Shown: positions 1-10,604 of the stretch, one piece after another
Position numbering within the stretch: position 1 is the stretch's first letter
Layout: each line of letters opens with the position of its first letter
Assembly: GCA_038501785.1 (NCBI GenBank)
Contig: JBAMJR010000272.1
Span: forward strand, 91,001 to 155,000
Direction of reading: 5' to 3'
Length of the DNA stretch: 64,000 nucleotides
Source: Myoxocephalus aenaeus
Taxonomy: Eukaryota; Chordata; Actinopteri; Perciformes; Cottidae
Notes under the pieces: generated by a model
Told to the model about the DNA's origin: nothing
The model's input: the letters and a program-made list of their open reading frames with translations, nothing else
Database searches by the model: none
Made by a program: the position numbers and the translations under genes

Positions 1-222
1 TTCAGCCAGTGTGCCGTGAGAGATCGCCAGGTGTGCCGTGGGAAAATGTCCAACTTCACTTAATCGGTCCCAAAAAATATTATTTAGTTGCCGCAAATAC
101 TTTTCCATTGTTGAGCGTCTGAGCTGCAATATAGTGGCTGTCCATATGTATTATGCTACAATGGGACTTTTTTTTAGGTTGTAGAAAATGTGCCGTGGAT
201 CAAAAAAGGTTGAAAAACACTT
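1..222. mobile_element. hAT-like element, end fragment
   Basis: The window opens inside a repeat with three copies of a TGTGCCGTG motif and ends near position 215 in a GGTTGAAAAACAC stretch, which resembles right ends of fish hAT elements. It lies in an upstream intron of the hipk gene. The other end is outside the window, so the family call rests on resemblance only. Confidence 0.35.
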
Positions 223-915
223 CTTTAATATATGCATAATATTCTCTCGTTTGCCTTTTCACAAGCAGACTTACTGTTTTTGTCAGACAATCAAAAAATG
301 TTGGTCCGAAATCCCCGTGATCCTAGTTAGTATTCTTTTCTTTTTTATTACCCGTTGTGACATTAAACTAGAATTGACAAAATCTACAAACCTTTCCACT
401 CTGAAGGAGTTCACACACGATCTTTCCCGTAGGTGTGCTGAGCGCATGGAGGCATGCGTTGCTGAGCTCGTCTGCGCTTTGCTTGCAGCTTCTCCCGTCC
501 TTCCTTGTTTTCAGCTGAGGAGCTGCAGCTGAACTCTCTCACGACATCTTTTGTTTCCGCCCCAGAACGCTTATCAGCAGACGGTTTGGCGTCAGTGAAC
601 TGAACTAATCTTTTTCTTCCACAGGCGCCATGGTCCTGTGTATACGTGTCTTTACCGGATCAGTGCTTCACTGTTTGTGCTTTGCATGGACTCATGTTGT
701 GCATTTGTTGCAGGGCAATGCTTTAATAAGAGAATGGCTTGGGAAAGGTTGCTCCTCTGTCTCTGTGCTTTTGCCTGTTGAAGAGTTTGGCCTCTTTGTC
801 TTCGGCGTTTGGATTTATTTCTTGGCATGGCTCAGTTTGTGTGGCCCATCCCAGCATCACTACTCGTGTTGAGATCTCACTGTTCCTGTACTGAAGTGTC
901 TGTGGTTCCTCTCAG

Positions 916-2290
916 CAGGCCTGGCCCTCTGGCACTCAGCAGATCCTCATCCCGTCCTCGTGGCAGCAGGTCCCCGGTGTGTCCATCCACAGCTCAGCTG
1001 TTCCTGAACTACCGCTGGAGACGCTTCACGCCAATGTGTCTACGCAGCAGGGACACAGCTGGAGGTGGGTTCAGTCCAAAAGAACCAGCAGCTTATCGTT
1101 TCACACTCATTTCAGAGATTTATTTTAATTTTTTTAATTATAAAAAAAAAACAATTTTGCACAGTATCTTGGTCAAGGATACTTAAAATGGTTATGTCTT
1201 ATTTGCCATTCTATAGTAAAAATGATCATCTCATTAGTACGCTTGATGCCAGAGCCAAGTCGGTGATGTCATGCTACTTAAACAAAACTGGTTTTGTGAT
1301 CATTTCCAACACGATGCCGGACGGTAAGCTTTCTTTGTGTTGTGACCTCATCAATGGGAGGTGCATCGCCTCCCAGTGGTTGCAGCAGGAACTGCAACCC
1401 AGCATGGACCCGCTGAGGGAGAACAAAGGACAGCAGTGGAGCAGAAGAAAGAGTTTTATGTTACGTTAAAGACAGTGAATGAGGAGTAAACTGAAGTTAC
1501 GATACGTTATTATTATTAAATGTTGCACTATTCACTTTATTTTCAGACAGTAGAGAAACATAATTTCAGGTCTTCTGTATGTTTGCACACATGGAAGAAG
1601 TGACAATAAAACTGACTTTGACTTTGTTAAGTTGACCTTTTGCTAACAGAATCTGAATACAGAACCTTGAGTTAGAGACCACTGCCTCACCTCAAGACAT
1701 CCGTGTTGATCTATTGGTTGTGGTTTTCTAAGTGGGATGCACCTCTGACTTGTTTGACCTTTGGCCCTCACAGGAGCGCCACTCAAGCCAGGAGCCAGCC
1801 GGAGAGGAAGAAGGTGAAAGCCAGACGTGGAGAGAACAGGAACCGGTATGTCGGGTCTCAAGAGAACCGAGCCAGCTGTTGTTCATCACTTAAAGACATT
1901 TCTGTGATGTTTACAATCCGTTTATTTCTTAGTAGATGTCAAACACTTTGTAACGTAGATGTAAATAAACATTCATAGAATGGAAAGTAAACTGTTAACC
2001 ACTTCTAAAGTGGAGCGAGACGGTTTTATGTTGTGTTTTTGCTTTGGGTGTGTAAACTGAGTCGTTTCTCTGCTCAGGGGCGTGTCCACGGCGTCGCTGC
2101 TCGCCGGCAGCGGCGTGACTCCGCCCAGCGCCACGTGGTCTCAGCCAATCGTCATCTCCGACACGCCCAGCCCAGCCGTCAGCATCATCACCATCCACAG
2201 CGACACGGACACAGAGGATGAGCGCAAATTCCATCCCGCCAGGTGAGGAAAAGATACCCTCCTGAATTCTATCTATCAATTGAATTCTAT

Positions 2291-2321
<31 letters not shown>

Positions 2322-3780
2322 TCCTCTCTCTCTCTCTCTCCATTCTTCCTGAACTTCTTTGACGTCATCACTTTGCTGTACCTTTCTCTCGTGAATGACC
2401 TCTCTGTTCCTCAGCGTGGGTCTGAGCCAGCGCGCTAACGTCATCAGCTGTGTGACGGTGCACGACTCTGACTCGTCCACCGCCAGCCCCCTGACTCCTC
2501 TGCCTCGCACGCTGAACCCGGCCAGCGCCGCGTCCCGCCAGCCCAAGTCTCTGGCCGTGGTGGCGCCTTCAGTCAAAACCCAGGGCGCAGAGAGAGGGGC
2601 GGCTCCACGAGGACGCCTGGAGACCGGTAAGAGTCGTCTCCCGCCGTCTTTGTGTGATGGGACGGTGTTCTATAGCGGTGTAGTTTAATACGTATTCCAT
2701 TTGAATTCAGTGACCTACATGAAGCCTAAGAGGTCATCCAACCGGCAGCCCTGCGGCTCGGGGGAGAGTCACGGACCGGTGCCGAGCCAGTCGCACCCCT
2801 TGAACCTCAGCCAGGTGAGGCCTGGCTCCTGTGCTTCCACACGCTAGACGTCGCCGTTAGAGCTTCATGTTTAACTTCCTCTTATGCGCACCAAAGCCTC
2901 CTATTCTTAGACGACAGTTTTTTTTAAACGTTTCCTTAATTATCTCCGCAACCACAGGGTTGATTAACTTCATTTAAATTGCTACAATATCGTAACCCTT
3001 GTGAGAAGAGACCGATGGTTTAAAACAAATTAAAGTATCTCGTTCTCTCCAATGGAACATGAGAAATGTTCCATTGGAGAGAACAGCCGTATGAACATAA
3101 CCTCAGGAACCAGGGTGCTGTACGGCGGCGTGTTTACTGAGCAGGTTCTTACGCTCATGGAGAACCTGGAAGAGTCATGGAGTTTTAAAATGGTTATTTC
3201 CAGGCTTGAAAAAGTTCTTGAAAAAAATATTAGAGAAATAGATTTCACTAAATGCTTGGTCATAAATGTGGTTAAAAGTCATGGAGAAGTCCTGAACGCG
3301 TTGCTCAGGATGGTTATGAACCCTGTCGTCTCTCTGCAGGTGCAGCCGGTGGTCTCTTCGTCTCAGGAGCGTTCCCACAGCGACTCCTCGATGCGCCGCC
3401 AGTCGACGTTCCCCGCGGCCGCGTCCGCTCACTACAGCTTCCCCGAGGTGTCGGCCCTGGCCTCGGCCCCGGGCCCCGGGCTGTACGCCTACCCGGCCTC
3501 CTCGGCGCTCTCCTCGGCGTCTCAGGCCATGGAGCAGCTGCTGGGCCGCGGCCACGCCGGCCACGGACACTCCCCCTCCGCCTACGCGGCGGCGTACGCG
3601 TCCTCCAGGAGGGACTCGGCCGGCAGGAAGGACTCGGTGAGCGGGCTGCTGCACGGCCTCCCCGCCGCCTTCCAGCACCCGTTCCCCGGCTCGCCCTACG
3701 TGAGCGTGACGCCGCGGGCCGAGGCGTACGCCGCCTACCAGCTGAGCCCGCGGCGCCTCACCCAGTACCCGTTCCTATAG
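916..3780 (+). CDS. hipk1: Homeodomain-interacting protein kinase (HIPK1/2 group), C-terminal exons, 5' partial
   Basis: HIPKs are nuclear serine/threonine kinases that phosphorylate homeodomain and other transcription regulators. The kinase domain lies upstream of the window; what is seen is the C-terminal regulatory region. Six exons with GT-AG borders and matching phases join at 916-1064, 1774-1845, 2078-2242, 2415-2626, 2711-2814 and 3340-3780, giving 380 codons and TAG. Diagnostic motifs in order are QAWPSGTQQIL, QPIVISDTPSPAVSIITI, SDTDTEDE, NVISCVTVHDSDS, APSVKTQ, HPLNLSQ, SSQERS, then a YAAYQLSPRRLTQYPFL end that parallels the YTGYPLSP...QY tail of HIPK1/2/3. The WPSGTQQ and SQERS motifs favour HIPK1, but the paralogue is not certain. 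The last exon is very GC-rich and Ala/Ser/Tyr-rich, and longest in divergence from mammalian forms. No disruption is visible. Confidence 0.82.
1530..1625 (+). mobile_element. 5'-truncated LINE 3' tail in hipk intron
   Basis: An AATAAA-containing stretch (GACAATAAAACTGACTTT) runs into a short GACTTT repeat, the usual 3' end of teleost CR1/Rex-type LINEs. It lies in the intron between the first two hipk exons of this window. Only the tail is present. Confidence 0.4.
2291..2340. repeat. (CT)n/(TA)n microsatellite in hipk intron
   Basis: CT dinucleotides, then TA dinucleotides, then CT again in the intron between exons 2078-2242 and 2415-2626. Confidence 0.9.
3143..3300 (+). repeat. CAGGGTTC-type MITE, internally deleted copy
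   Basis: It contains AAAATGGTTATTTCCAGG and the TTCACTAAATG...TGGTCAT segments found in longer copies at 37.3, 44.2 and 46.8 kb. The middle is missing. It sits in the last hipk intron. Confidence 0.6.
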
Positions 3781-4714
3781 GAACACAGACTCCAGTTATC
3801 ACTACGGGACTTTAAAGTGTAGAAGAAGAACTGTCGGTCACTTGTTAGTCTGCTGCTTCACCTCCAACTCATTGACACGCTCTTTTGGGTCGTTTGCGTT
3901 TCTTGAAATGTTCTATATTGTTTATTTCCCCCTTAGCAATATTGTTTGTAGGCCTTATGTTATATCTTATCTAGACGTATAATCACGGCATTGTGTAACT
4001 GTGTTTTATTCTGTGGAGAGAGATTATCCTCCTGCCACTTTGACTCCAGGCAGCTGAAGGTTAGTCCTTCTTCCTCTTGACCATAACGTTCACACTACCG
4101 CTGTGTTTTTATCTCACATAACGCGTCTGATTAATCACAAATATGTCTTTTACTATGTTTTAAATTATGTTTTGTCGGTGTGGAGAGGAAGAGGAAGGTC
4201 CGTGAAGATGTTGAATAAGAGAACAGAAGTGTTGAACTGTGATGGATACGTGTTAATTTAAGTGCACATGTGATAGTCTGTTAATATAGTGACCGTGTTT
4301 AGGCAGGAATAATCATGTCCTTATGCAATAGAAACTTTTAAAAAAGAAAAGAGAAAAAAAACTGCATCAACTCGAGTGCTGAATGTATTTATGAAGTGAG
4401 ATCATCCTGAGGAATGACGTGAGAAACCTTTGTTTTAATTTAGTTTTTAGTTTTTTTTTTTAAAGATATTAACCTTCTTCCCTCCTTTTCTGCCCATGAA
4501 ATATAAAAATATTCTGTTTCACATGGACCGAAAAATATGCTAAATGTTTGAATACCGATTGTGTCGGACCTGCTCCTTTATCAACACGACGTGTGGCCAG
4601 TGTGGACCGTCTTCATGTCTCCATGTCACTCTGGAAACGCCCGACAAACACACTGAAACTAAGTTTACGCAACCCGTTAGTCTGCTGCGTGACTATCTGA
4701 TGAACAGTTCACAG

Positions 4715-5081
4715 GACGAGTCCTACAAGGAGACGGGGACGAGTCCTACAAGGAGACGGGGACGAGTCCTACAAGGAGACGGGGACGAGTCCTACAAGGA
4801 GACGGGGACGAGTCCTACAAGGAGACGGGGACGAGTCCTACAAGGAGACGGGGACGAGTCCTACAAGGAGACGGGGACGAGTCCTACAAGGAGACGGGGA
4901 CGAGTCCTACAAGGAGACGGGGACGAGTCCTACAAGGAGACGGGGACGAGTCCTACAAGGAGACGGGGACGAGTCCTACAAGGAGACGGGGACGAGTCCT
5001 ACAAGGAGACGGGGACGAGTCCTACAAGGAGACGGGGACGAGTCCTACAAGGAGACGGGGACGAGTCCTACAAGGAGACGG
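4715..5081 (+). repeat. 23-bp minisatellite, about 16 copies, in hipk 3' UTR
   Basis: The unit ACGAGTCCTACAAGGAGACG plus GGG repeats head to tail about 16 times with almost no divergence. Because 23 is not a multiple of three, the open frame across it cycles through three frames, so the apparent 201-codon ORF (4544-5149) is a by-product. Near-identity implies recent expansion. Confidence 0.95.
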
Positions 5082-5395
5082 AGGTCGTGCCGTCTACTAA
5101 CCCCCAGACAATCTGCAACGGAGGCCATTTTGTCTCTGTCTGGATATGAAACGTTGATGTTGTTCTCTGGAGTCGACCTCACAGCTGATCGTTGGAGGAG
5201 AACCTCGGGACGGTTTCTGTGGGTTATGAAAGCTTTTGAGTAAACACGTTCCTGTTGTGTTTGCATCAGTTTTGTGTTGTAATGTCTGAATATTTAACTG
5301 TATTTCACCTTAACATAGTATAGTTAAGAGGCTATTCGGTAGAACTAATTCAGGGAAAAAGGTTTCAGCTCAAATAATCCACTGTTACTGTTTTC

Positions 5396-5401
5396 AATAA
5401 A
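5396..5401 (+). terminator. Poly(A) signal of hipk
   Basis: AATAAA lies about 1.6 kb after the hipk stop, at the end of the likely 3' UTR. Confidence 0.5.
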
Positions 5402-5504
5402 AATAATCACATATTCACAACGCTTTGTTTCCTCGTTCCTCCCTTGAAGGCTTCAGTTTCACCAACACGAGGAACAATTAAGAAGTAGAAGCTCAAACAT
5501 TTAG

Positions 5505-5996
5505 TAAATGTGAAAAAACCTGCTTTTCTTGTCTCTAAATGCGTTTCAAAAGGGCGATATCTTAATGCGATCTCAATGTGGTTAAAAATAAAAACAAAAG
5601 ACACACCTGGCTGCACTCAGGTGACATCTAATAAAACGTTGACGCCCCCTGACGACATTGCGTCATCAAAACAGGGCGACTGTGGCTCAGTGGTGAGCAG
5701 GGTCGTCCTTCAATCAGAGGATCGGCGGTTCAATCCCCGGCTCCGCTAGCCTGTGTCGATGTGTCCTTGAGCAAGACACTTAACCCTAAATGTCTCCCGT
5801 AGCTGTTCTACGGTGTATGAATGGTTGATAATCTGATGAGGCACCTTCATGGTAGCCCCTCTCATCAGTGGGTGAATGATGTCATGTAGTGTTAAAGCGC
5901 TTTGAGTGGTCGAAAGACTAGAAAGGTGCTGTACGGGTCCATTTACCATTACATAGCGAATCAAACAAGTCATGTAATGGCATCTACAGTCCGGCC
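5505..5996 (+). repeat. Partial extra copy of the duplicated-module edge, interrupted by a SINE
   Basis: The stretch beginning near CCTGCTTTT and holding CTAAATGCGTTTCAAAAGGG, GACGCCCCCTGAC and GCGAATCAAAC also occurs at about 10.70, 16.59 and 26.39 kb, at the start of each RING-gene module. Here the homology stops just after 5990 and a different repeat begins. This marks the left boundary of the duplicated region. Confidence 0.75.
5674..5951 (+). mobile_element. tRNA-derived SINE
   Basis: A tRNA-like head has an A box (TGGCTCAGTGG, 5683-5693) and a B box (GGTTCAATCCC, 5727-5737) at normal spacing. It is followed by TGTCCTTGAGCAAGACACTTAAC and a GCGCTTTGAGTGG...CCATTTACC body typical of fish SINEs. 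The sister sequences at 10.86, 16.74 and 26.54 kb lack it, giving an empty site. No CCA end or full cloverleaf is present, so it is not a tRNA gene. Confidence 0.85.
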
Positions 5997-7321
5997 CCTA
6001 TAGGGCAATTTATACATAGCAAGCCTATTCTTAAGAGTCCTTTGTGCCAATATTCAAGATTGTCACGTGTTCCTAGAATAAAAAAATAAATAAGCCAAAA
6101 AGTAATCCATTTAGTTCCGATAGTCCATTTTGGTGAAAAAGTTCAACGAAAAGTTCTTGAGGGAAATAGAAGAAAGGAGTCCAGCAGAAGCAGTCCTGGG
6201 GGCGGGGCGGAGGACGGCCACCAGGCGGCAGATGCGCTCCGGGGGGCGGGCCGGAGGACGGCCATCAGAGCCGTGCTCTGGCGGGGAACGGGACTCTGAA
6301 GGGGAACGGTACTCGGAAGGGGAACGGGACCCTGAAGGGGAAGGGGACTCTGGGACAGATCGGGCCGCCGGTGGGAAACCCGGTGTCGGCAGCGGCTTGA
6401 AGGCGGCAGTCGGGACAGGGAACGGCTTGAAGGCGGCAGCAGGGACTTGAGACGGCTGCGAGGTGGCAGCGGGGACACTGGGCTCGGGGAAACTGGGTTC
6501 GGGGAAACTAGGCTCGGGGATGCCGGGAACAGGTCGGGGCGCCGACAGGACACGGGGAGCCAGAATCGGACGGGGAGCCGGCATCGGCAGGACACGGGGA
6601 GCCGGCATCGGCAGGACACGGGGAGCCGGAATCGGGGGAGCAAAGCTCGGGGGAGCCAGCAGGACCCGAGGAGCCGGAATCGGTCGGGGCACTGACAGGA
6701 CACGGGGAGCTGGAATCGGCTGGGGCCCCAGCAGGACACTGGCTGGCAGCGGCGCATAGACGGAGGCCGGCTCTGGGAGCAGCGTGGAGGCGGCAGTCGG
6801 GACCTGGGCTGGCAGCGGCACGGAGGCGGCGGTCGGGTCTGGGGCCAGCCGGACCGCCGACTGGAGACGTGGAGCAGGAATCAGCGTGAGCTGCGGCGCA
6901 GGGGCAGCAGCGGGAACCCGACGCCGACGAGACCCTGAGGTTCGGACCCCCAGTTCCGGGGCCGGGGAGGCAGGGACCCTGTCCTTCAGGCTACGGGCCC
7001 CCCCGTAGGCCAGGTGGGGCTCCTCAGGGTCTGTACAGTGGTCATGATGTCCCTCTTGGTGGCTCTGGAGAACACCAAAAGCCCAGTGAGGCCTATACCA
7101 AGAGTCCCTCACCGAGTCCATCCAGCTGTCGTACTCCCTCCTCTGTTGGCAACGTGGTCCACCAAACGCCAGACGAGGCTCTCAAAAAAAAAGCGCGGAC
7201 CACTTCCTCCGCCGAATTAGGCATGCTCCTCTGCTTAGTCAGAAATGGCCAGATTGTCCTGTCAGGACCGGGTGTGGTGAGCAGAGACTCAGACGCAGAG
7301 GAAAATGACAGGAGGCAATCC
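5997..7321 (-). mobile_element. Unclassified repeat with proline-rich open frame, truncating BEL/Pao copy 1
   Basis: Both edges are breaks in known sequence: the module-edge repeat on the left and the BEL/Pao integrase on the right. On the minus strand a 336-codon frame (7121-6111) is rich in Pro, Ala, Ser and Val, built on degenerate APRVL- and PEPSF-type repeats that reflect a GC-rich minisatellite (about 6450-6760). I recognise no domain. It could be the gag-like or spacer part of an LTR element, or simply low-complexity sequence read by chance. Confidence 0.45.
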
Positions 7322-8518
7322 TTAACCTGTGTAGAGGTAGGTCGGACATGTGTTGTGTCATTGCTGTGCCATGCCATCTCCTGCAGAGTACACAATCCTG
7401 TGTGATCCTTCTCGCACCAGAATTTGCTCCAAGGATCCAGTATTTTGTTCTGAGTTTTGCGATCATTTGATTTCTTCCACAATGACCCATCGAGGCGTGG
7501 GTGTGGTGTAAGAGTATCTTTGACAGGTGGTTGTCTTTGGGCAGAATGGCAGGATGTTTGGTTTCCTCTGGCATTGCCAGCTTACTCAGTCTTCCTCCAA
7601 CTCTCAGGATTCCGAATCAGAAACCGTTTATTTGCCAGGAATGTTTTCACACAAACGAGGAATTTTTTGAGGCGGAAGGTGCATACATTGGACATGGACA
7701 TGGGACGTAAGACGAGACAAACAACAATCAACAATCAACGAAAACCATTCCATGTTGGAGGATGAGATCTAGTCTATAGATCCTACTGTTTCTTTGTATG
7801 GGTAAGCCCTTTTGTACAGAGGTCACCTCATCTTGGAAGGATTGTTGTTGGACATAGGACACGAGTGATTGCTCGGCCTTGCCTAAATCCTCCACAGATA
7901 GCTGTGACCCAGTTGGGTCAGAGTCACTCATTTTCTTTCTTAAGTTCAATTGTCTCAGAGTTTCTTTGATTTTTAAGAGCCAGGCTGACGATCGAATCAA
8001 TTTGTCCCATGATGAGAAGTGCTCAATAAAACGAGTCAGTGGACTTCGATTCTGCAGTGCACTTGTAGTGAAAGTCAGAGCTACCTTCTTGACCTCCGGG
8101 CCACTGTCGGACAGTGTGGGTGGTACCTGGATCACTGGCCAGTCTGTTTCCGGTTGCATCAGGAAATTTGGACCTCTCAGCCAGTGTCCTTCTTGAAGGA
8201 ACGTCTCAGCTTTCATGCCTCTTGACGCACTGTCTGCGGGGTTGAGTCCGGTCTTTATGTGGCGCCATTGTGTGGCAGATCCCCAATAGTGGTCACTCTG
8301 TTAGCCACGTAGGTTTGAAGCCTTCTGGCGTCATTTTGGATGTATTTTAAGACGGCGGTGCTGTCGGTCCAAAAAAACGAGTCTCCGAGGGTTGACTCAA
8401 GCTCTCTCCTCAGCATCCTGTCTATCCTTGCAGCGAGGACTGCACTGGCAAGCCGGCACACCAGAAGAAACACGTCGGCCCGGGTCCGGCTGCCGACTCT
8501 GCTTGGGTCCAGGTTGAA
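7322..8518 (-). pseudogene. BEL/Pao retrotransposon fragment, unit 1: RNase H-like region to integrase Zn finger
   Basis: In minus-strand order the frames show an RNase H-like stretch (SFFWTDSTAVLKYIQNDARR), a linker with LPIQRNSRIYRLD, and an integrase zinc-binding region with THASMGHCGRNQM and CVLCRRWHG. Stops and frame changes separate the pieces, so it cannot make a full polyprotein. It is cut at 7322 by another repeat and at about 8519 by the exon-intron-exon repeat. The integrase core is missing here but present in unit 2. Confidence 0.85.
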
Positions 8519-9501
8519 TTAATTATTATTATATAACAATACAATAAAATAAGACACGTAGACCAAAATGTTACAGTACATTTGTATTAACTGAATGCAC
8601 ACAGGGTCAAATTAAATTAAACATAGAACTCTAACTGAACACAAAAAGACCACCGTCACTCCGGCATCATGGCTTAACGTCCAAAAATAGAACATCTGGA
8701 GGTTGCAGCCTGGTAGAAACAGAGACAAAAAAGAGTTGTGAGATCTCACAAAAATATTCTACTTCAATCCATGCCGTACACACATTTCACTGCGATAAAA
8801 ACAGCTGCTAAATCGTAACTACATTTTGATTTTAGGAGATAAAACATTGCAATACAATTTTGCCACGTGTGCATTACATTAACGTTAAAGCTACTCCAGC
8901 CCTGTTTGCCTTTGTAAACCAGCTGGCTCGGTTAAAACAGTTATACATGCAGTGCGAGGCGTTGTTATACATGTCTGTGCTCAAACATCATGGCTTGATA
9001 AATACAAAAGTGTTCCTTCATTACAGACTAGTCAGCTAACAGCATTATTCGGGTCCTCAGGACACGTTTTCTAGCTAACGTTCTGAACTCCCCTGACAAG
9101 GTTAGCTAGCTTAAGCGCGGTTAGCATTGAATATACACGGGCCATGTGGCGGAATTCTCTCAAAAACAAATAATGTATATAAATGTGTTAAATAGACATC
9201 TCCCACCATATTTGAACAATTTAATAATGCGGGTACTTACCACAAAAGCGGATGTCAGTGGAGAAAGAAAAGAAAGAGCGACTGCATGAGGTCTGGTCCT
9301 TTTTATGCAGAAGGACCCACGAGGGAAGCCCTAATGGTTGCCTGTTGCCTTTACAACTATTATTTAAAAAACCTGTTTCAGTGCTGGTTGCCGATAAACC
9401 CGGCTGCCATGTCTCAGCCAGAATAGGCCCGTTACTATGAAGCCAGATACGGCCCAGAATCGGCAGCCATCAACGGGCCAGAGCCGTTTCAGTGCTGGTT
9501 G
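8500..9501 (-). mobile_element. 1-kb exon-intron-exon repeat inside BEL/Pao, unit 1
   Basis: Read on the minus strand, it has a TATA-like GCATAAAAAGG, a short leader ending in a donor (TTTTGTG/GTAAGTACC), an intron-like stretch, a pyrimidine-rich acceptor ending CTACCAG, and a roughly 190-bp last part ending in TA-rich sequence. It has no significant ORF. It separates BEL/Pao reverse transcriptase from RNase H, and is flanked by near-identical 8-mers GCCGACTC (8492-8499) and GCCGAGTC (9502-9509), possibly a target duplication. Related pieces are at 23.3 kb, 43.5 kb and 52.5 kb. Confidence 0.65.
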
Positions 9502-9509
9502 GCCGAGTC

Positions 9510-10345
9510 CGCTGGCTACCTGGGAGGCAAGGACTGCACAACTGTTACTGGTCCATTTGGTGAGTTTAAATCCACCTGTGGTGCATACTGATCTGAGCTC
9601 TTTCACCAGACAGATTGCTTGGCTCTCTGTTGGGACAGATTTGAGACAGTCGTCTACATAAAAGTTGTGACAATGGTGTTGAGAACTTCGGTACTACACT
9701 TTCCTTCATTGTCATCAGCTGTCCGCTTCAGTGTGAAATTGGCACAGCTCGGAGATGAGACTGCTCCAAAGAGATGCACCATCATCCGGTCCTCTGCTAG
9801 CGGCTGGTTGTGTCGCCGTCTGAGGAAGTCCACATCATGTTTAGGTATTACTTTATGGAACATTCCTTCGATGTCCTCCATCACTGCTACTTCTTGTCAG
9901 AATCTGAGGAGTACACCCAACCAGGTGTCCGTGAAGTCAGGACCCTGCAGCAGCTCACGATTCAGGGAAGTTCCTTGGGATGAGGAGGTACAATCGAACA
10001 CCACCCAGATTGTCCTTTTTCCTTTGTGGTAGACACCATGGTGAGGAATGTACCACAGTTTTCCATCTTTCCGGGGAAGTTGTTCCTCTGGCACTCTCTC
10101 TGCATGCCCTTTTTTCAAGACATCACTCATGAAGCCATTATAGTCTTTTCAAAAGGCTTCATCTTTCTGTAATCTGCAGGCAAGACCAAATACTCTTTTT
10201 TCCGCCACATTCCTGTTGTTTGGCAGGCTGATGTTATCCTGACGGAACAGAAGTCGTATCTCATAGTGGCCATCTTTCTTTTTGACTGAGCTGTTCATCA
10301 CATGCAAGAATTTCTTGTCTTCAAATGAGTGTTTTTGTTTAGAGA
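9510..10345 (-). pseudogene. BEL/Pao reverse transcriptase fragment, unit 1
   Basis: Minus-strand frames contain HGVYHKGKRT, VVFDCTSSSQGTSLN, LLQGPDFTD, GMFHKV, MMVHLFGAVSSPSCANF, the catalytic YVDD (coding bases about 9649-9660) and LRSVCTTGGFKLTKW. This is the order of a Pao-clade reverse transcriptase. At least two frame changes break it. The matching unit-3 copy has a LINE inserted where this one is continuous (near 9704). Confidence 0.88.
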
Positions 10346-10362
10346 ACCTATTTTTAACTTAC

Positions 10363-10604
10363 TGTAGGAGCGTGTGGTGTTTGTTATAAATGTATGTTGT
10401 ACATTTATGTTCATATATGTTTGGTGGATGTTCATGGGGAATTGTACATGTGGGGATTTAGGACCCAGAGGGGATTCATGTAGAAAGCACAACCTGGGCA
10501 GGGGGCCTGTATCAGGGAAACGGTATGACGGCCAGAGAAATAAAGAGTTACAATTAAGAAGCAGTTGTACTCACGTCTTATGTGTATATATATAAAACAC
10601 GACA
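10363..10604 (-). mobile_element. Possible LTR-like segment, unit 1
   Basis: The 242-bp stretch has TG/CA ends, a TATATATATA block and an AATAAAG motif, and lies just 5' (minus sense) of the BEL/Pao block in units 1 and 2. No clear target duplication or primer-binding site is seen, so the LTR reading is tentative. Confidence 0.3.

Larger units (their letters stand above)
3781..5402 (+). other. hipk1: hipk 3' UTR
   Basis: This non-coding stretch follows the hipk stop codon. The best poly(A) signal is AATAAA at 5396-5401. It includes the 23-bp minisatellite at 4715-5081. The UTR end is inferred from the signal only. Confidence 0.55.

Noticed and set aside
3175..3678. 167-codon minus-strand frame
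   Set aside because: It is the antisense of the GC-rich last hipk exon.
4715..5081. CRISPR-like array
   Set aside because: Direct repeats abut with no spacers, in a vertebrate genome; it is a minisatellite.
4544..5149. 201-codon frame over the 23-bp repeat
   Set aside because: The period is not a multiple of three and the frame is open by composition; it is in hipk 3' UTR.
5683..5737. tRNA gene
   Set aside because: A and B boxes are present but there is no full cloverleaf, and a SINE body follows.
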